From Pseudomonas nicosulfuronedens (GTDB lineage Bacteria; Pseudomonadota; Gammaproteobacteria; Pseudomonadales; Pseudomonadaceae): 64,000 nucleotides of DNA. This document shows positions 38,310-47,975 of this stretch, one piece after another. The translations under genes and the position numbers were made by a program. Within the stretch, counting starts at the first letter, position 1, and every line of letters starts with the position of its first letter. The notes beneath the pieces were generated by a model. It did no database searches. It was not told where the DNA came from and was given only the letters and a program-made list of their open reading frames with translations. The stretch spans positions 19,313-83,312 of the forward strand of contig NZ_SWDV01000038.1 of the NCBI RefSeq assembly GCF_005877905.1, given 5' to 3'.

Positions 38310-38648
38310 CTCGCCGCCGTGTCTGGCGGCGAGTCACGGATACTTCGGCGAAAGCAGGTAATTCCCGCTGGTGAAGGGGTTGGCGCGAGAAGTTCTGGTC
38401 AATACCGTCCTGTTCGCTATTTCCTCTCGACTTGATGAAACTTTCGCCAGATCCTCGACCATCCGGTCTTGGGTGAAATGAGCGCAACCATGGTGGATGT
38501 CACTCCGTGAAAGCGACTTTTGCCAGGAATTTTCGTCAAAACATGCATCGCAATCAGTGAATATCGCTGAGCCTGACTTCCTATACTGCGCGCATCTACG
38601 TTCAGAATAAGAAACGTCCGCGCCCCTGGCGCGACGTAGGAGGCAAAG
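38310..38648 (+). promoter_or_regulatory. ydbL hairpin and dadA upstream region
   Basis: CTCGCCGCC/GGCGGCGAG (38310-38333) is a 9-bp hairpin 22 bases after ydbL, probably the operon end, though without a T-run. The remaining 315 bases are AT-richer and hold no gene. TATACT at 38582-38587 is a likely dadA -10 without a good -35, as expected for a promoter needing the activator DadR. Confidence 0.6.
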
Positions 38649-39944
38649 ATGCGCGTTCTGGTGCTTGGCAGCGGTGTGATCGGTACCGCCAGTGCTTACT
38701 ATCTCGCCCGTGCCGGCTTCGAAGTGGTCGTCGTCGACCGCCAGCCCGGCCCGGCCCTGGAAACCAGCTTCGCCAACGCCGGCCAGGTGTCCCCTGGCTA
38801 CGCCTCGCCCTGGGCCGCCCCGGGCATCCCGCTCAAGGCCATGAAATGGCTGCTGCAGACCCACGCCCCCCTGGCCATCAAGCTGACCGGCGACCCGAGC
38901 CAGTACAGCTGGATGTGGCAGATGCTGCGCAACTGCAACGCCAAGAGCTACGCGGTGAACAAGGAGCGCATGGTGCGCCTGTCCGAGTACAGCCGCGACT
39001 GCCTCGACGAACTGCGCGCCGAGACCGGCATCACTTACGAAGGCCGTTCCCTGGGCACCACCCAGCTGTTCCGCACCCAGGCCCAGCTGGACTCCGCCGC
39101 CAAGGACATCGCCGTCCTGGAAAGCACCGGCGTTCCCTATGAAGTGCTGGACCGCGCCGGCATCGCCCGCGTCGAGCCGGCCCTGGCCAAGGTCGCCGAC
39201 AAGCTGGTTGGCGCCCTGCGCCTGCCCAACGACCAGACCGGCGACTGCCAGATGTTCACCACCCAGCTGGCCGAGATGGCCAAGGCCTTGGGTGTGGAGT
39301 TCCGCTTCGGCCAGGACATCCAGCGCCTGGACTTCGCCGGCGACCGCATCAATGGCGTCTGGGTCGATGGCCAGCTGGTCACCGCCGACCGCTACGTGCT
39401 GGCGCTGGGCAGCTACTCGCCGCAGATGCTCAAGCCGCTGGGTATCGACGCCCCGGTCTACCCGCTCAAGGGCTACTCGCTGACCGTGCCGATCACCAAC
39501 CCGGACATGGCGCCGACCTCGACCATTCTCGACGAGACCTACAAGGTCGCGATTACCCGCTTCGACCAGCGCATCCGCGTCGGCGGCATGGCGGAAATCG
39601 CCGGCTTCGACCTGTCGCTGAACCCGCGTCGCCGCGCCACCCTGGAAATGATCACCACCGACCTCTACCCGGAAGGCGGCGACGTCAGCCAGGCGGAGTT
39701 CTGGACCGGCCTGCGCCCGGCCACCCCGGACGGCACCCCGATCGTGGGGGGCACCCGCTTCCGCAACCTGTATCTCAACACAGGCCACGGTACCCTGGGC
39801 TGGACCATGGCTTGCGGCTCGGGCCGCTATCTCGCCGACCTGATGGCCAAGAAGCGCCCGCAGATCAGCACCGAAGGCCTGGACATCTCCCGCTACGGTT
39901 CCACTTCGGAGGCACAGAATGGCCATCCAGCGCCTGCACACTAA
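38649..39944 (+). CDS. dadA: D-amino acid dehydrogenase DadA
   Basis: 431-residue FAD flavoprotein that oxidises D-amino acids, mainly D-alanine, to 2-oxo acids at the inner membrane. [63 protein letters not shown] shows the FAD motif and the typical substrate-loop tail. The C-terminal [39 protein letters not shown] is the second FAD signature. Its 3' end overlaps the RidA-family gene by 26 bases. Confidence 0.96.
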   Translation: MRVLVLGSGVIGTASAYYLARAGFEVVVVDRQPGPALETSFANAGQVSPGYASPWAAPGIPLKAMKWLLQTHAPLAIKLTGDPSQYSWMWQMLRNCNAKSYAVNKERMVRLSEYSRDCLDELRAETGITYEGRSLGTTQLFRTQAQLDSAAKDIAVLESTGVPYEVLDRAGIARVEPALAKVADKLVGALRLPNDQTGDCQMFTTQLAEMAKALGVEFRFGQDIQRLDFAGDRINGVWVDGQLVTADRYVLALGSYSPQMLKPLGIDAPVYPLKGYSLTVPITNPDMAPTSTILDETYKVAITRFDQRIRVGGMAEIAGFDLSLNPRRRATLEMITTDLYPEGGDVSQAEFWTGLRPATPDGTPIVGGTRFRNLYLNTGHGTLGWTMACGSGRYLADLMAKKRPQISTEGLDISRYGSTSEAQNGHPAPAH

Positions 39945-40272
39945 TCAGCGGATGAGCCAGGTCGTCGTCCACAACGGCACGGCCTACCTGGCCGGCCAGG
40001 TAGCCGATGACCTTACTGCCGATGTCGAGCAGCAGACCCGCGAAGTCCTCGCCAGTATCGAGCGTCTGCTCGATGAGGCCGGCACTGACAAGTCGCGGAT
40101 CCTCTCGGCAACCATCTACCTCAAGGACGTCGCTGCCGACTTCGCCGGCATGAACGGCGTCTGGGACCAGTGGGTCCCGCAGGGCTGCGCCCCGGCGCGC
40201 GCCACCGTCCAGGCGGCGCTGTGCTACCCGGAGATCCTCGTCGAGGTCTCCATCGTCGCCGCACTGCCCTGA
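39919..40272 (+). CDS. RidA-family protein of the dad cluster
   Basis: 117-residue RidA/YjgF relative ([31 protein letters not shown]...). The segment around the substrate arginine, [28 protein letters not shown], keeps ARATV. It is translationally coupled to dadA (26-base overlap). D-amino acid oxidation yields imines, so a RidA-type imine deaminase beside DadA makes chemical sense; that is inference. Confidence 0.93.
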   Translation: MAIQRLHTNQRMSQVVVHNGTAYLAGQVADDLTADVEQQTREVLASIERLLDEAGTDKSRILSATIYLKDVAADFAGMNGVWDQWVPQGCAPARATVQAALCYPEILVEVSIVAALP

Positions 40273-40285
40273 CTGTTTTGCGTGG

Positions 40286-40310
40286 CCCGGCCGGAGCGCC
40301 GGGTTTTTTT
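40286..40310 (+). terminator. Intrinsic terminator between dadA-ridA and dadX
   Basis: CCCGGC (40286-40291) and GCCGGG (40298-40303) pair over a six-base loop and are followed by seven Ts. It stands 13 bases after the RidA-family stop and 43 before dadX. Confidence 0.85.
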
Positions 40311-40352
40311 CGTCCGTCGTTTCTGTTCCACCCACTCTAAGAGAGCCTCGCC

Positions 40353-41432
40353 ATGCGTCCCGCCCGTGCCCTGATCGACCTCGCCGCCCTGCGCCACAAC
40401 TACCGCCTGGCCCGTGAAGTCACCGGCGCCCGAGCGCTGGCGGTGGTCAAGGCTGACGCCTACGGCCATGGTGCGGTGGTCTGCGCTCGTGCGCTGGAAG
40501 GTGAGGCCGACGGTTTCGCCGTGGCCTGCATCGAGGAAGCGCTGGAGCTGCGCGAAGCCGGCATCCGCGCACCGATCCTGCTGCTTGAAGGTTTCTTCGA
40601 AGCCAGCGAGCTGGAGCTGATCGACGCCCATGACTTCTGGTGTGTGGTGCATTCGGCCTGGCAGCTGGAGGCCATCGAGCAAGCGCGCCCGAGCAAGCCG
40701 CTGACCGTCTGGCTGAAGATGGACTCGGGCATGCACCGCGTCGGTTTCTTCCCGCAGGATTACGCCGCCGCGCTGGCGCGCCTGAAGGCGCTGCCCCACG
40801 TGGCCAAGGTCGTGCTGATGAGCCACTTCTCCCGTGCCGACGAGCTTGACTGCCCGCGCACCGAGGAGCAGGTCGCCGCTTTCCAGGCCGTCCGCGAAGT
40901 CGCGGGCCAGGGCCATGAAGTCAGCCTGCGCAACTCCCCCGGCATCCTCGGCTGGTCCGAAGTGCCCAGCGACTGGGTGCGCCCCGGCATCATGCTCTAC
41001 GGCGCCACCCCCTTCGAACAGGCACACCCGCTGGCCGATCAACTGCGCCCGGTGATGACCCTGGAGTCCCAGGTCATCAGCATCCGCGAACTGCCGGCCG
41101 GCGAGCCGGTGGGCTATGGCGCGCGCTTCATCGCCGACCGCCCGGTGCGCGTGGGCGTGGTCGCCATGGGTTACGCCGACGGCTATCCGCGCCATGCGCC
41201 GGACGGCACCCCGGTGTTCATCGACGGCAAGCCCAGCCGCATCATCGGTCGCGTTTCCATGGACATGCTCACCGTGGACCTGACCGATCTGCCGGCTGCC
41301 GGCCTGGGCAGCCGCGTCGAGCTCTGGGGCCCGAATGTGCCAGCCAGCGACCTCGCCGCCCGCTGCGGCAGTATCCCCTACCAGCTGTTCTGCAACCTCA
41401 AGCGCGTCCCGCGGGTCTATAGCGGCGAATGA
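40353..41432 (+). CDS. dadX: Catabolic alanine racemase DadX
   Basis: 359-residue PLP racemase converting L-alanine to D-alanine for DadA. The PLP lysine is in [16 protein letters not shown] (Lys33), the opposing catalytic tyrosine in [28 protein letters not shown] (about 253), and [10 protein letters not shown] follows. Family-length and intact. An intrinsic terminator lies just upstream, so dadX is read either by partial read-through from dadA or from its own promoter. Confidence 0.96.
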   Translation: MRPARALIDLAALRHNYRLAREVTGARALAVVKADAYGHGAVVCARALEGEADGFAVACIEEALELREAGIRAPILLLEGFFEASELELIDAHDFWCVVHSAWQLEAIEQARPSKPLTVWLKMDSGMHRVGFFPQDYAAALARLKALPHVAKVVLMSHFSRADELDCPRTEEQVAAFQAVREVAGQGHEVSLRNSPGILGWSEVPSDWVRPGIMLYGATPFEQAHPLADQLRPVMTLESQVISIRELPAGEPVGYGARFIADRPVRVGVVAMGYADGYPRHAPDGTPVFIDGKPSRIIGRVSMDMLTVDLTDLPAAGLGSRVELWGPNVPASDLAARCGSIPYQLFCNLKRVPRVYSGE

Positions 41433-41518
41433 CGGATACCGCCCGTAAAGTTTGCGCAGGATCGACGGGCGATCTGTTGTAAATACTGAACGGTGTTGCC
41501 ATGATACGTGGCACTTGG

Positions 41519-41547
41519 AACCCGCTCGGCTCAAGCCGTTGCGGGTT
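41519..41547 (+). terminator. Hairpin in the pauR leader
   Basis: AACCCGC-T-CGGC-TCAA-GCCG-TT-GCGGGTT is a long two-part stem between dadX and pauR. No T-run follows, so it is either a weak dadX terminator or an RNA element of the pauR leader. Confidence 0.5.
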
Positions 41548-41595
41548 CTGCCTTTCAGAGCCTGCCTGATCACAAGAATAAGGAGGACCCCACCC

Positions 41596-42144
41596 TTGGA
41601 CGTCGGTGCTCGTCTGCAAGCCATCCGTAAGCTCAAAGGTTTGTCCCAGCGCGAACTCGCCAAACGGGCGGGTGTGACCAACAGCACAATCTCGATGATC
41701 GAGAAGAACAGCGTCAGCCCCTCCATCAGTTCGCTGAAGAAAGTGCTGGGTGGTATTCCGATGTCCCTGGTCGAGTTCTTTTCCCTCGATCTTGAGCAGA
41801 GCAGCAACACTCCTGTGGTCTACAAGGCAGACGAGCTCAGCGACCTGTCCAGCGGCTCGATCATCATGAAGCTGATCGGCAAGGACTACCCTAGCCGCGC
41901 CATCACCCTGCTCGACGAGACCTATCCGCCAGGCTCCGACACCGGTGACGACATGTACGCCCACGAAGGCGAAGAGACCGGTGTTTTGGTCGAAGGCCGC
42001 CTGGAACTGACCGTCGGCGACGAGACTTTCGTCCTCGAATGCGGCGACAGCTACTATTTCGACAGCACCAAGCCGCACCGCTTCCGCAACCCGTTCGAAG
42101 CCCCGGCTCGGCTGATCAGCGCGACCACACCGGCAAATTTTTGA
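41596..42144 (+). CDS. pauR: XRE-cupin regulator of polyamine catabolism PauR
   Basis: 182-residue regulator (PuuR family) with an N-terminal helix-turn-helix (GARLQAIRKLKGLSQRELAKRAGVTNSTISMIEKNSVSPSISSLKKVLGG, residues 4-53) and a C-terminal cupin (MYAHEGEETGVLVEGRLELTVGDETFVLECGDSYYFDSTKPHRF). The start is TTG at 41596, nine bases after a perfect AGGAGG; no ATG or GTG fits as well. PauR represses pau genes and responds to putrescine and cadaverine. kauB and a pauB-type gene in this window are likely targets. Confidence 0.93.
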   Translation: MDVGARLQAIRKLKGLSQRELAKRAGVTNSTISMIEKNSVSPSISSLKKVLGGIPMSLVEFFSLDLEQSSNTPVVYKADELSDLSSGSIIMKLIGKDYPSRAITLLDETYPPGSDTGDDMYAHEGEETGVLVEGRLELTVGDETFVLECGDSYYFDSTKPHRFRNPFEAPARLISATTPANF

Positions 42145-42316
42145 ACAGCCGGTAGGACCGGCCAGACCCGCTGCGACCTAATGCCGCAAGACCCCGCTAG
42201 AGGGTGCAATTGTTTCGAGCTTCCCGGCTTTGCCGTTATACTTGCGCCCGCTCGCGCGGCCCGAGACTGTGACTGCACCGCGACCGGGCGTGATAAGCCA
42301 CGATGAGGGTGAAAGG

Positions 42317-42745
42317 GTGAACCTGATTAGAAAAATCCTGGCAGCCCAAGCTGCCGTACTGGCCCTGTGGGCAGTGAGCGTTCAGGCCGCGACCAACGAT
42401 GACGCCATTGCCAAGCGTCTCGAACCTGTCGGCAAAGTCTGCGTCCAGGGCAAGGAATGCGAAGGCGTTGGTGCCGTCGCTTCTGCCGGCGGTGGCGGTG
42501 CCCCGCGTTCGGGCGAAGAGATTGTCGGCAAGGTCTGCACCACTTGCCACGGCAGCGGCCTGCTGGGCGCGCCGAAAGTCGGCGACAAGGCTGACTGGGG
42601 CAAGCGTGCCAAAGAGCAGGGCGGTATCGACGGCCTGCTGGCCAAGGCCATCTCGGGTATCAACGCCATGCCGCCCAAGGGCACCTGCGCTGATTGCTCC
42701 GATGACGAGCTGAAAGCTGCGATTCACCACATGTCCGGCCTGTAA
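42317..42745 (+). CDS. cycB: Cytochrome c5
   Basis: 142-residue monohaem periplasmic cytochrome. A signal peptide (MNLIRKILAAQAAVLALWAVSVQA) precedes a linker, the haem motif VCTTCHGS (CxxCH) and the c5-type second cysteine pair in PPKGTCADCSDDEL; INAMPPKG supplies the axial methionine. The start is GTG at 42317 behind GAGGGTGA. A TATACT box at 42237-42242 probably serves it. Cytochrome c5 passes electrons in the respiratory chain, towards terminal oxidases or denitrification. Confidence 0.93.
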   Translation: MNLIRKILAAQAAVLALWAVSVQAATNDDAIAKRLEPVGKVCVQGKECEGVGAVASAGGGGAPRSGEEIVGKVCTTCHGSGLLGAPKVGDKADWGKRAKEQGGIDGLLAKAISGINAMPPKGTCADCSDDELKAAIHHMSGL

Positions 42746-42760
42746 CAGCCGGCCTGTGCG

Positions 42761-42786
42761 AAAAAGCCGCCCAAGGGCGGCTTTTT
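42761..42786 (+). terminator. Terminator of cycB
   Basis: AAAAAGCCGCCC and GGGCGGCTTTTT form a strong symmetric hairpin 15 bases after the cycB stop. Confidence 0.9.
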
Positions 42787-42883
42787 CATGCCCGCGATTT
42801 GTCACCGTGTGAGTCGCGGGAGCAACTTTTGCGTAAAGCCGGTCCAAACTCCAGTCGTTGAAACGAACCAGGAGGGACGCCCG

Positions 42884-44785
42884 GTGCAATCCTGCTCGAT
42901 CGAAACTGCCGTCGAACACCTGCTGCAGCGCCTAGAGGGGCCTATCCGCCTTGGCCTGCCGCTCGGGCTGGGCAAGCCCAACCAGTTGGCCAACGCGCTG
43001 TACCGGCACATCCGCGAGAACCCTCGCCGGCAGCTGACGCTCTACACCGCGCTGTCGCTGGGCCGCCCGCTGGCCGGCGGTGAGCTGCAGCGGCGCTTCC
43101 TCGAACCCTTCGTCGAGCGCATCTACGGTGACTACCCCGAACTGGACTACCTGCGCGACCTGCGCAGCGGCAGCCTGCCGGAGAACATCCGCGTCGAGGA
43201 GTTCTACCTGCAGCCCGGCAGCCTGCTGGACAGCGCCCCGGCGCAGCAGAACTACATCAGCTGCAATTACAGCCACGTGGCGCGCGATATCAACGCCAAG
43301 GGCGTCAATGCCGTTGCCCAGCTGGTGGCCCGCGACCCGGCCCGGCCGGGCAAGCTCAGCCTGGCCTGCAACCCGGACATCACCCTCGACCTGCTGCCGA
43401 TGCTGCAGCGCCGCCGTGCAGCGGGCGAAACCATCGTCACCATCGGCGTCGTCCACGACCAGTTGCCCTACATGCCCGGCGACGCCGAAGTGGACGAAGA
43501 CTTCTTCGACCTGCTGGTGGACGCGCCGGGCGATAGCAGCACGCTGTTTTCCACACCCAACATGCCGGTAGGGCTGCAGGATCACTGCATTGGCCTGCAC
43601 GCCAGCGCGCTGGTGCGTGACGGCGGCACCCTGCAGGTCGGCATTGGCTCCATGGGCGACGCCCTGACCTCGGCCCTGCTTACCCGCCATCGCGACAACG
43701 CCGGTTATCGGGCGCTGCTCGATAGCCTCGATTCCACCGCCCGCCACGCCGAGCTGATCGAACGTGACGGTGGTCTCGCTGCCTTCGAACAAGGCCTCTA
43801 CGGCTGCAGTGAAATGTTCGTTCCCGGCCTGCTGGCGCTGGCCGAAGCGGGCGTATTGAGCCGGCGGGTCGCGGCGCGGCCGGGTTCATCGCCCAGCGAG
43901 CCGGGCGTCTGGCTCCACGGCGGCTTCTTCCTCGGCCCACAGGCCTTCTACCGGCGCCTCCGCGAGATGCCGCGCGAGGAGCTGGCCGGGATCGGCATGA
44001 CCGGCATCGGCTTCGTCAACAACCTCTACCGCGACGAAGAGCTCAAGCGCGAGCAGCGCCGCTATGCGCGCTTCATCAACAGCGCCTTCACCGTGACGCT
44101 GCTGGGCGCCGGTGTGGCCGACCAATTGGAAGACGGTCGCGTGCTCAGCGGTGTCGGCGGGCAGTACAACTTCGTTGCCCAGGCCCATGAGCTGGAAGGT
44201 GGGCGCTCGATCCTGATGCTGCGCAGTTGGCGCGAGTCCGAGGGCGAGCTGAGTTCCAACATTGTCTGGAGCTACGGCCACACCACCATCCCCCGGCACC
44301 TGCGCGACATGGTGGTGACCGAGTACGGTGTCGCCGACCTGCGCGGCAGGAACGATGCCGAGGTAATCGCCGCGCTGCTGGCCATCGCCGACTCGCGCTT
44401 CCAGGACGAGCTGATCGCCCAGGCCCAGGAGGCCGGCAAGCTGCCGAAGGATTTCGAGCTCGATGCCCGCTACCGCGACAACACGCCGGAGCGCCTGCGC
44501 GAAGCGACTCGTGACTTGCGCGAGCTGCTGCCGGAGTTCCCCCTGGGGTGCGACTTCACCGAGCATGAGCGCGAGTTGCTGCGGGCCTTGGGCTGGCTCA
44601 AGAGCAAGCTGAAGCTAAGCGAGATACTCGAACTGGGCAAGGCGACGCTGGATGCGCCGGAGCCGGAAGCCTTTCCGGTACATCTGCAACGTATGGGGCT
44701 GGCGAAGCCGGATGGATTGCGCGAAGAGCTTTATCAGCGGCTGGTGCTGGCTGGCCTGAAAGCCAGTGCCGAGCCAAGCCGGTAG
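42884..44785 (+). CDS. Acetyl-CoA hydrolase/transferase-family protein
   Basis: 633 residues, longer than the usual ~500 of the family. GLPLGLGKPNQLANALYRHIRENPRRQLTLYTAL (about 20-55) resembles the N-terminal CoA-transferase half, and the C-terminal half has DGGTLQVGIGSMGDALTSALLTRH, GVGGQYNFVAQAHELEGGRSILMLRSW and VTEYGVADLRGRNDAEV, the acetyl-CoA hydrolase C-terminal signature (GGQ.DF-like and EYGVADLRG). The start is GTG at 42884, eight bases past AGGAGG. Substrate unknown. It lies alone between terminators. Confidence 0.85.
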   Translation: MQSCSIETAVEHLLQRLEGPIRLGLPLGLGKPNQLANALYRHIRENPRRQLTLYTALSLGRPLAGGELQRRFLEPFVERIYGDYPELDYLRDLRSGSLPENIRVEEFYLQPGSLLDSAPAQQNYISCNYSHVARDINAKGVNAVAQLVARDPARPGKLSLACNPDITLDLLPMLQRRRAAGETIVTIGVVHDQLPYMPGDAEVDEDFFDLLVDAPGDSSTLFSTPNMPVGLQDHCIGLHASALVRDGGTLQVGIGSMGDALTSALLTRHRDNAGYRALLDSLDSTARHAELIERDGGLAAFEQGLYGCSEMFVPGLLALAEAGVLSRRVAARPGSSPSEPGVWLHGGFFLGPQAFYRRLREMPREELAGIGMTGIGFVNNLYRDEELKREQRRYARFINSAFTVTLLGAGVADQLEDGRVLSGVGGQYNFVAQAHELEGGRSILMLRSWRESEGELSSNIVWSYGHTTIPRHLRDMVVTEYGVADLRGRNDAEVIAALLAIADSRFQDELIAQAQEAGKLPKDFELDARYRDNTPERLREATRDLRELLPEFPLGCDFTEHERELLRALGWLKSKLKLSEILELGKATLDAPEPEAFPVHLQRMGLAKPDGLREELYQRLVLAGLKASAEPSR

Positions 44786-44859
44786 GGCGCATAACGCGCC
44801 AGCGTTATCCGCCGCCAGGAGCCGGCGGATAACCTGTTCCAGGTTATCCGCCCTACGCA
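44782..44859. repeat. Dispersed inverted-repeat element, copy 1
   Basis: Two hairpins back to back (ATAACGCGCCAGCGTTAT and GGATAACCTGTTCCAGGTTATCC) framed by GTAGGGCG and CGCCCTAC. It closely matches the element at 54343-54421. This is a known type of pseudomonad intergenic repeat; it starts at the stop codon of the CoA-hydrolase gene. Confidence 0.85.
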
Positions 44860-44877
44860 AGGCTGGCTTGCGGGCAT

Positions 44878-44911
44878 AAAAAAGGCGGGCCCTGTCGGCG
44901 CCCGCCTTTTT
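44878..44911. terminator. Bidirectional terminator
   Basis: AAAAGGCGGGC and GCCCGCCTTTT form an 11-bp stem between convergent genes, with A- and T-runs on both sides; it ends 15 bases from the xpt stop. Confidence 0.88.
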
Positions 44912-44925
44912 CGTGGAGCGGTGGA

Positions 44926-45717
<792 letters not shown>

Positions 45718-45726
45718 GGAACAGCC

Positions 45727-47736
45727 TCAGCGCTTGAGCATCGCCCGGATATCCGCCAGGGCCGAGTTGCCCTTGGCCACCTTGACCTCCTGCGGCGCGT
45801 CTTCCTGGCCTTCCCAGACCAGGTCTTCGGGTGGCAATTCGTCGAGGAAGCGGCTGGGCGAGCAGTCGATGATCTCGCCGTATTGCTTGCGCTTGGCAGC
45901 GAAGGTCATGGCCAGGTTCTTCTTTGCCCGGGTGATGCCCACGTAGGCCAGGCGCCGTTCCTCCTCGATGGTGTCGGCCTCGATGCTGGAGCGGTGCGGG
46001 AGGATTTCTTCTTCCACGCCGAGAATGAACACGTAGGGGAATTCCAGGCCCTTGGAGGCGTGCAGGGTCATCATCTGCACGCCGTCGGCGCCTTCTTCCT
46101 CTTCCTGCTGGCGTTCGAGCATGTCGCGCAGCACCAGCTTGGCGATGGCCTGCTCGATGGTCATGTCGCCTTCTTCGTCGCGCTCCAGGGTGTTCTTCAG
46201 TGCTTCGATGAGGAACCAGACGTTACCCATGCGGAAGTCGGCGATCTTGTCGCTGGACGCGTTCTGCCGCAGCCAGTTCTCGTAGTCGATGTCCATCACC
46301 ATGCTGCGCAGCGCGCCGATCGGGTCGCTGCCGGCGCACTGCTCGCGGACCTTGTCGATGAAGCGCTTGAAGCGCTGCAGACGCTCGATGTAGCGGGCGT
46401 CCAGGTGTTCGGACAGGCCCAGCTCGCCGGAGGCGTTGAACATCGAGCAGCCGCGCTCGGTGGCGTAGTTGCCGAGCTTCTCCAGAGTGGTGGAACCGAT
46501 CTCCCGGCGCGGCACGTTGATCACGCGGAGGAAGGCGTTGTCATCGTCCGGGTTCACCAGCAAGCGGAAGTAGGACATCAGGTCCTTCACTTCCTGCCGT
46601 CCGAAGAAGCTGGTGCCACCTGACAGGTGATAGGGAATCTGGTGGTGCTGAAGTTTCAGCTCGATCAGCTTCGCCTGATAGTTGCCCCGGTAGAGGATGG
46701 CGAATTCGCTGTAGGGCCGCTGCGTCTTCAGGTGGATGGTGAGGATTTCCATCGCTACCCGCTCGGCCTCGGACTCCTCGTTGCGGCAACGGATCACGCG
46801 GATCGGGTCGCCTTCGCCCATTTCGCTCCACAGCTGCTTCTCGAACACGTGGGGGTTGTTGGCGATGAGGATGTTGGCGCATTTGAGGATGCGGCTGGTG
46901 GAGCGGTAGTTCTGCTCCAGCATCACCACCTTCAGCGAGGGAAAGTCCTCCTTCAGCTGCATCAGGTTTTCCGGCCGCGCGCCGCGCCAGGCGTAGATCG
47001 ACTGGTCGTCGTCGCCCACCACGGTGAAGTGCGCGCGCTGCTGCACCAGCATCTTCACCAGCAGGTACTGGCTGGCGTTGGTGTCCTGGTATTCGTCCAC
47101 CAGCATGTAGCGCACGCGGTTGCGCCACTTGTCGAGGATCTCCGGATGCTCCTGGAACAGCTTCACCGGCTGCAGGATCAGGTCGTCGAAGTCCACCGCG
47201 TTGTAGGCCTTGAGCGTGCGCTGGTAGTGCAGGTAGACCATCGCGGCGGTCTGTTCCTTGGGATTGCGCGCCTTTTCCAGCGCTTCTTCCGGAAGGATCA
47301 GGTCATTCTTCCAGCTGCCGATCAGGCCCTTGATCTCGTCCAGACCGTCATCGCCGGAATATTCCTTCTGCATGATGTCGGTCATCAGTGCCTTCACATC
47401 GCTCTCGTCGAAGATCGAGAAGCCGGGCTTGTAGCCCAGGGCCGCGTGTTCCTTGCGGATAATGTTCAGGCCCAGGTTGTGGAAGGTCGAGACGGTCAGG
47501 CCCTTGCCCTCGCCGGGGCGCAGCAGGGTGCTGACGCGCTCCTTCATCTCGCGGGCGGCCTTGTTGGTGAAGGTCACGGCGACGATGTACTGGGCGCGGA
47601 TGCCGCACTGCTGCACCAGGTAGGCGATCTTGCGGGTGATCACGCTGGTCTTGCCGGAGCCGGCGCCGGCCAGCACCAGGAGCGGGCCGCCGACGTAGTT
47701 CACGGCCTCTTGCTGCCGGGGATTGAGTCGGGACAT
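45727..47736 (-). CDS. rep: ATP-dependent DNA helicase Rep
   Basis: 669-residue SF1A (UvrD/Rep) 3'-5' helicase that clears proteins ahead of replication forks. MSRLNPRQQEAVNYVGGPLLVLAGAGSGKTSVITRKIAYL gives the Q motif and Walker A (about 24-31); LVDEYQDTNASQ is motif II; VVGDDDQSIYAWRGA motif III; VMLEQNYRSTSRIL motif IV; TLHASKGLEFPYVFILGVEE motif V; and EERRLAYVGITRAKKNL motif VI. Full length. Confidence 0.97.
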   Translation of the reverse strand: MSRLNPRQQEAVNYVGGPLLVLAGAGSGKTSVITRKIAYLVQQCGIRAQYIVAVTFTNKAAREMKERVSTLLRPGEGKGLTVSTFHNLGLNIIRKEHAALGYKPGFSIFDESDVKALMTDIMQKEYSGDDGLDEIKGLIGSWKNDLILPEEALEKARNPKEQTAAMVYLHYQRTLKAYNAVDFDDLILQPVKLFQEHPEILDKWRNRVRYMLVDEYQDTNASQYLLVKMLVQQRAHFTVVGDDDQSIYAWRGARPENLMQLKEDFPSLKVVMLEQNYRSTSRILKCANILIANNPHVFEKQLWSEMGEGDPIRVIRCRNEESEAERVAMEILTIHLKTQRPYSEFAILYRGNYQAKLIELKLQHHQIPYHLSGGTSFFGRQEVKDLMSYFRLLVNPDDDNAFLRVINVPRREIGSTTLEKLGNYATERGCSMFNASGELGLSEHLDARYIERLQRFKRFIDKVREQCAGSDPIGALRSMVMDIDYENWLRQNASSDKIADFRMGNVWFLIEALKNTLERDEEGDMTIEQAIAKLVLRDMLERQQEEEEGADGVQMMTLHASKGLEFPYVFILGVEEEILPHRSSIEADTIEEERRLAYVGITRAKKNLAMTFAAKRKQYGEIIDCSPSRFLDELPPEDLVWEGQEDAPQEVKVAKGNSALADIRAMLKR

Positions 47737-47975
47737 GAAAGGCGGGGTCTGTAGTGGAGCGGGCGCGTATTCTAGCAGGCCGTGCCGGGCGTCGGGGTGC
47801 CGCTCGGAATAGCGGCGATCTGTGACACGATCGTACTTATGTGTTTTGGATAAATCTGTACATGTATTAGGCTTGTGACAGCATTACTTGAAGAAAACTC
47901 TTAAGAGTTTCTCTGAAGTTTCGTCTACATCCGGTGGATGTTCGGATGACGTCGCTTCAAAACCGGGAGAAGTGG

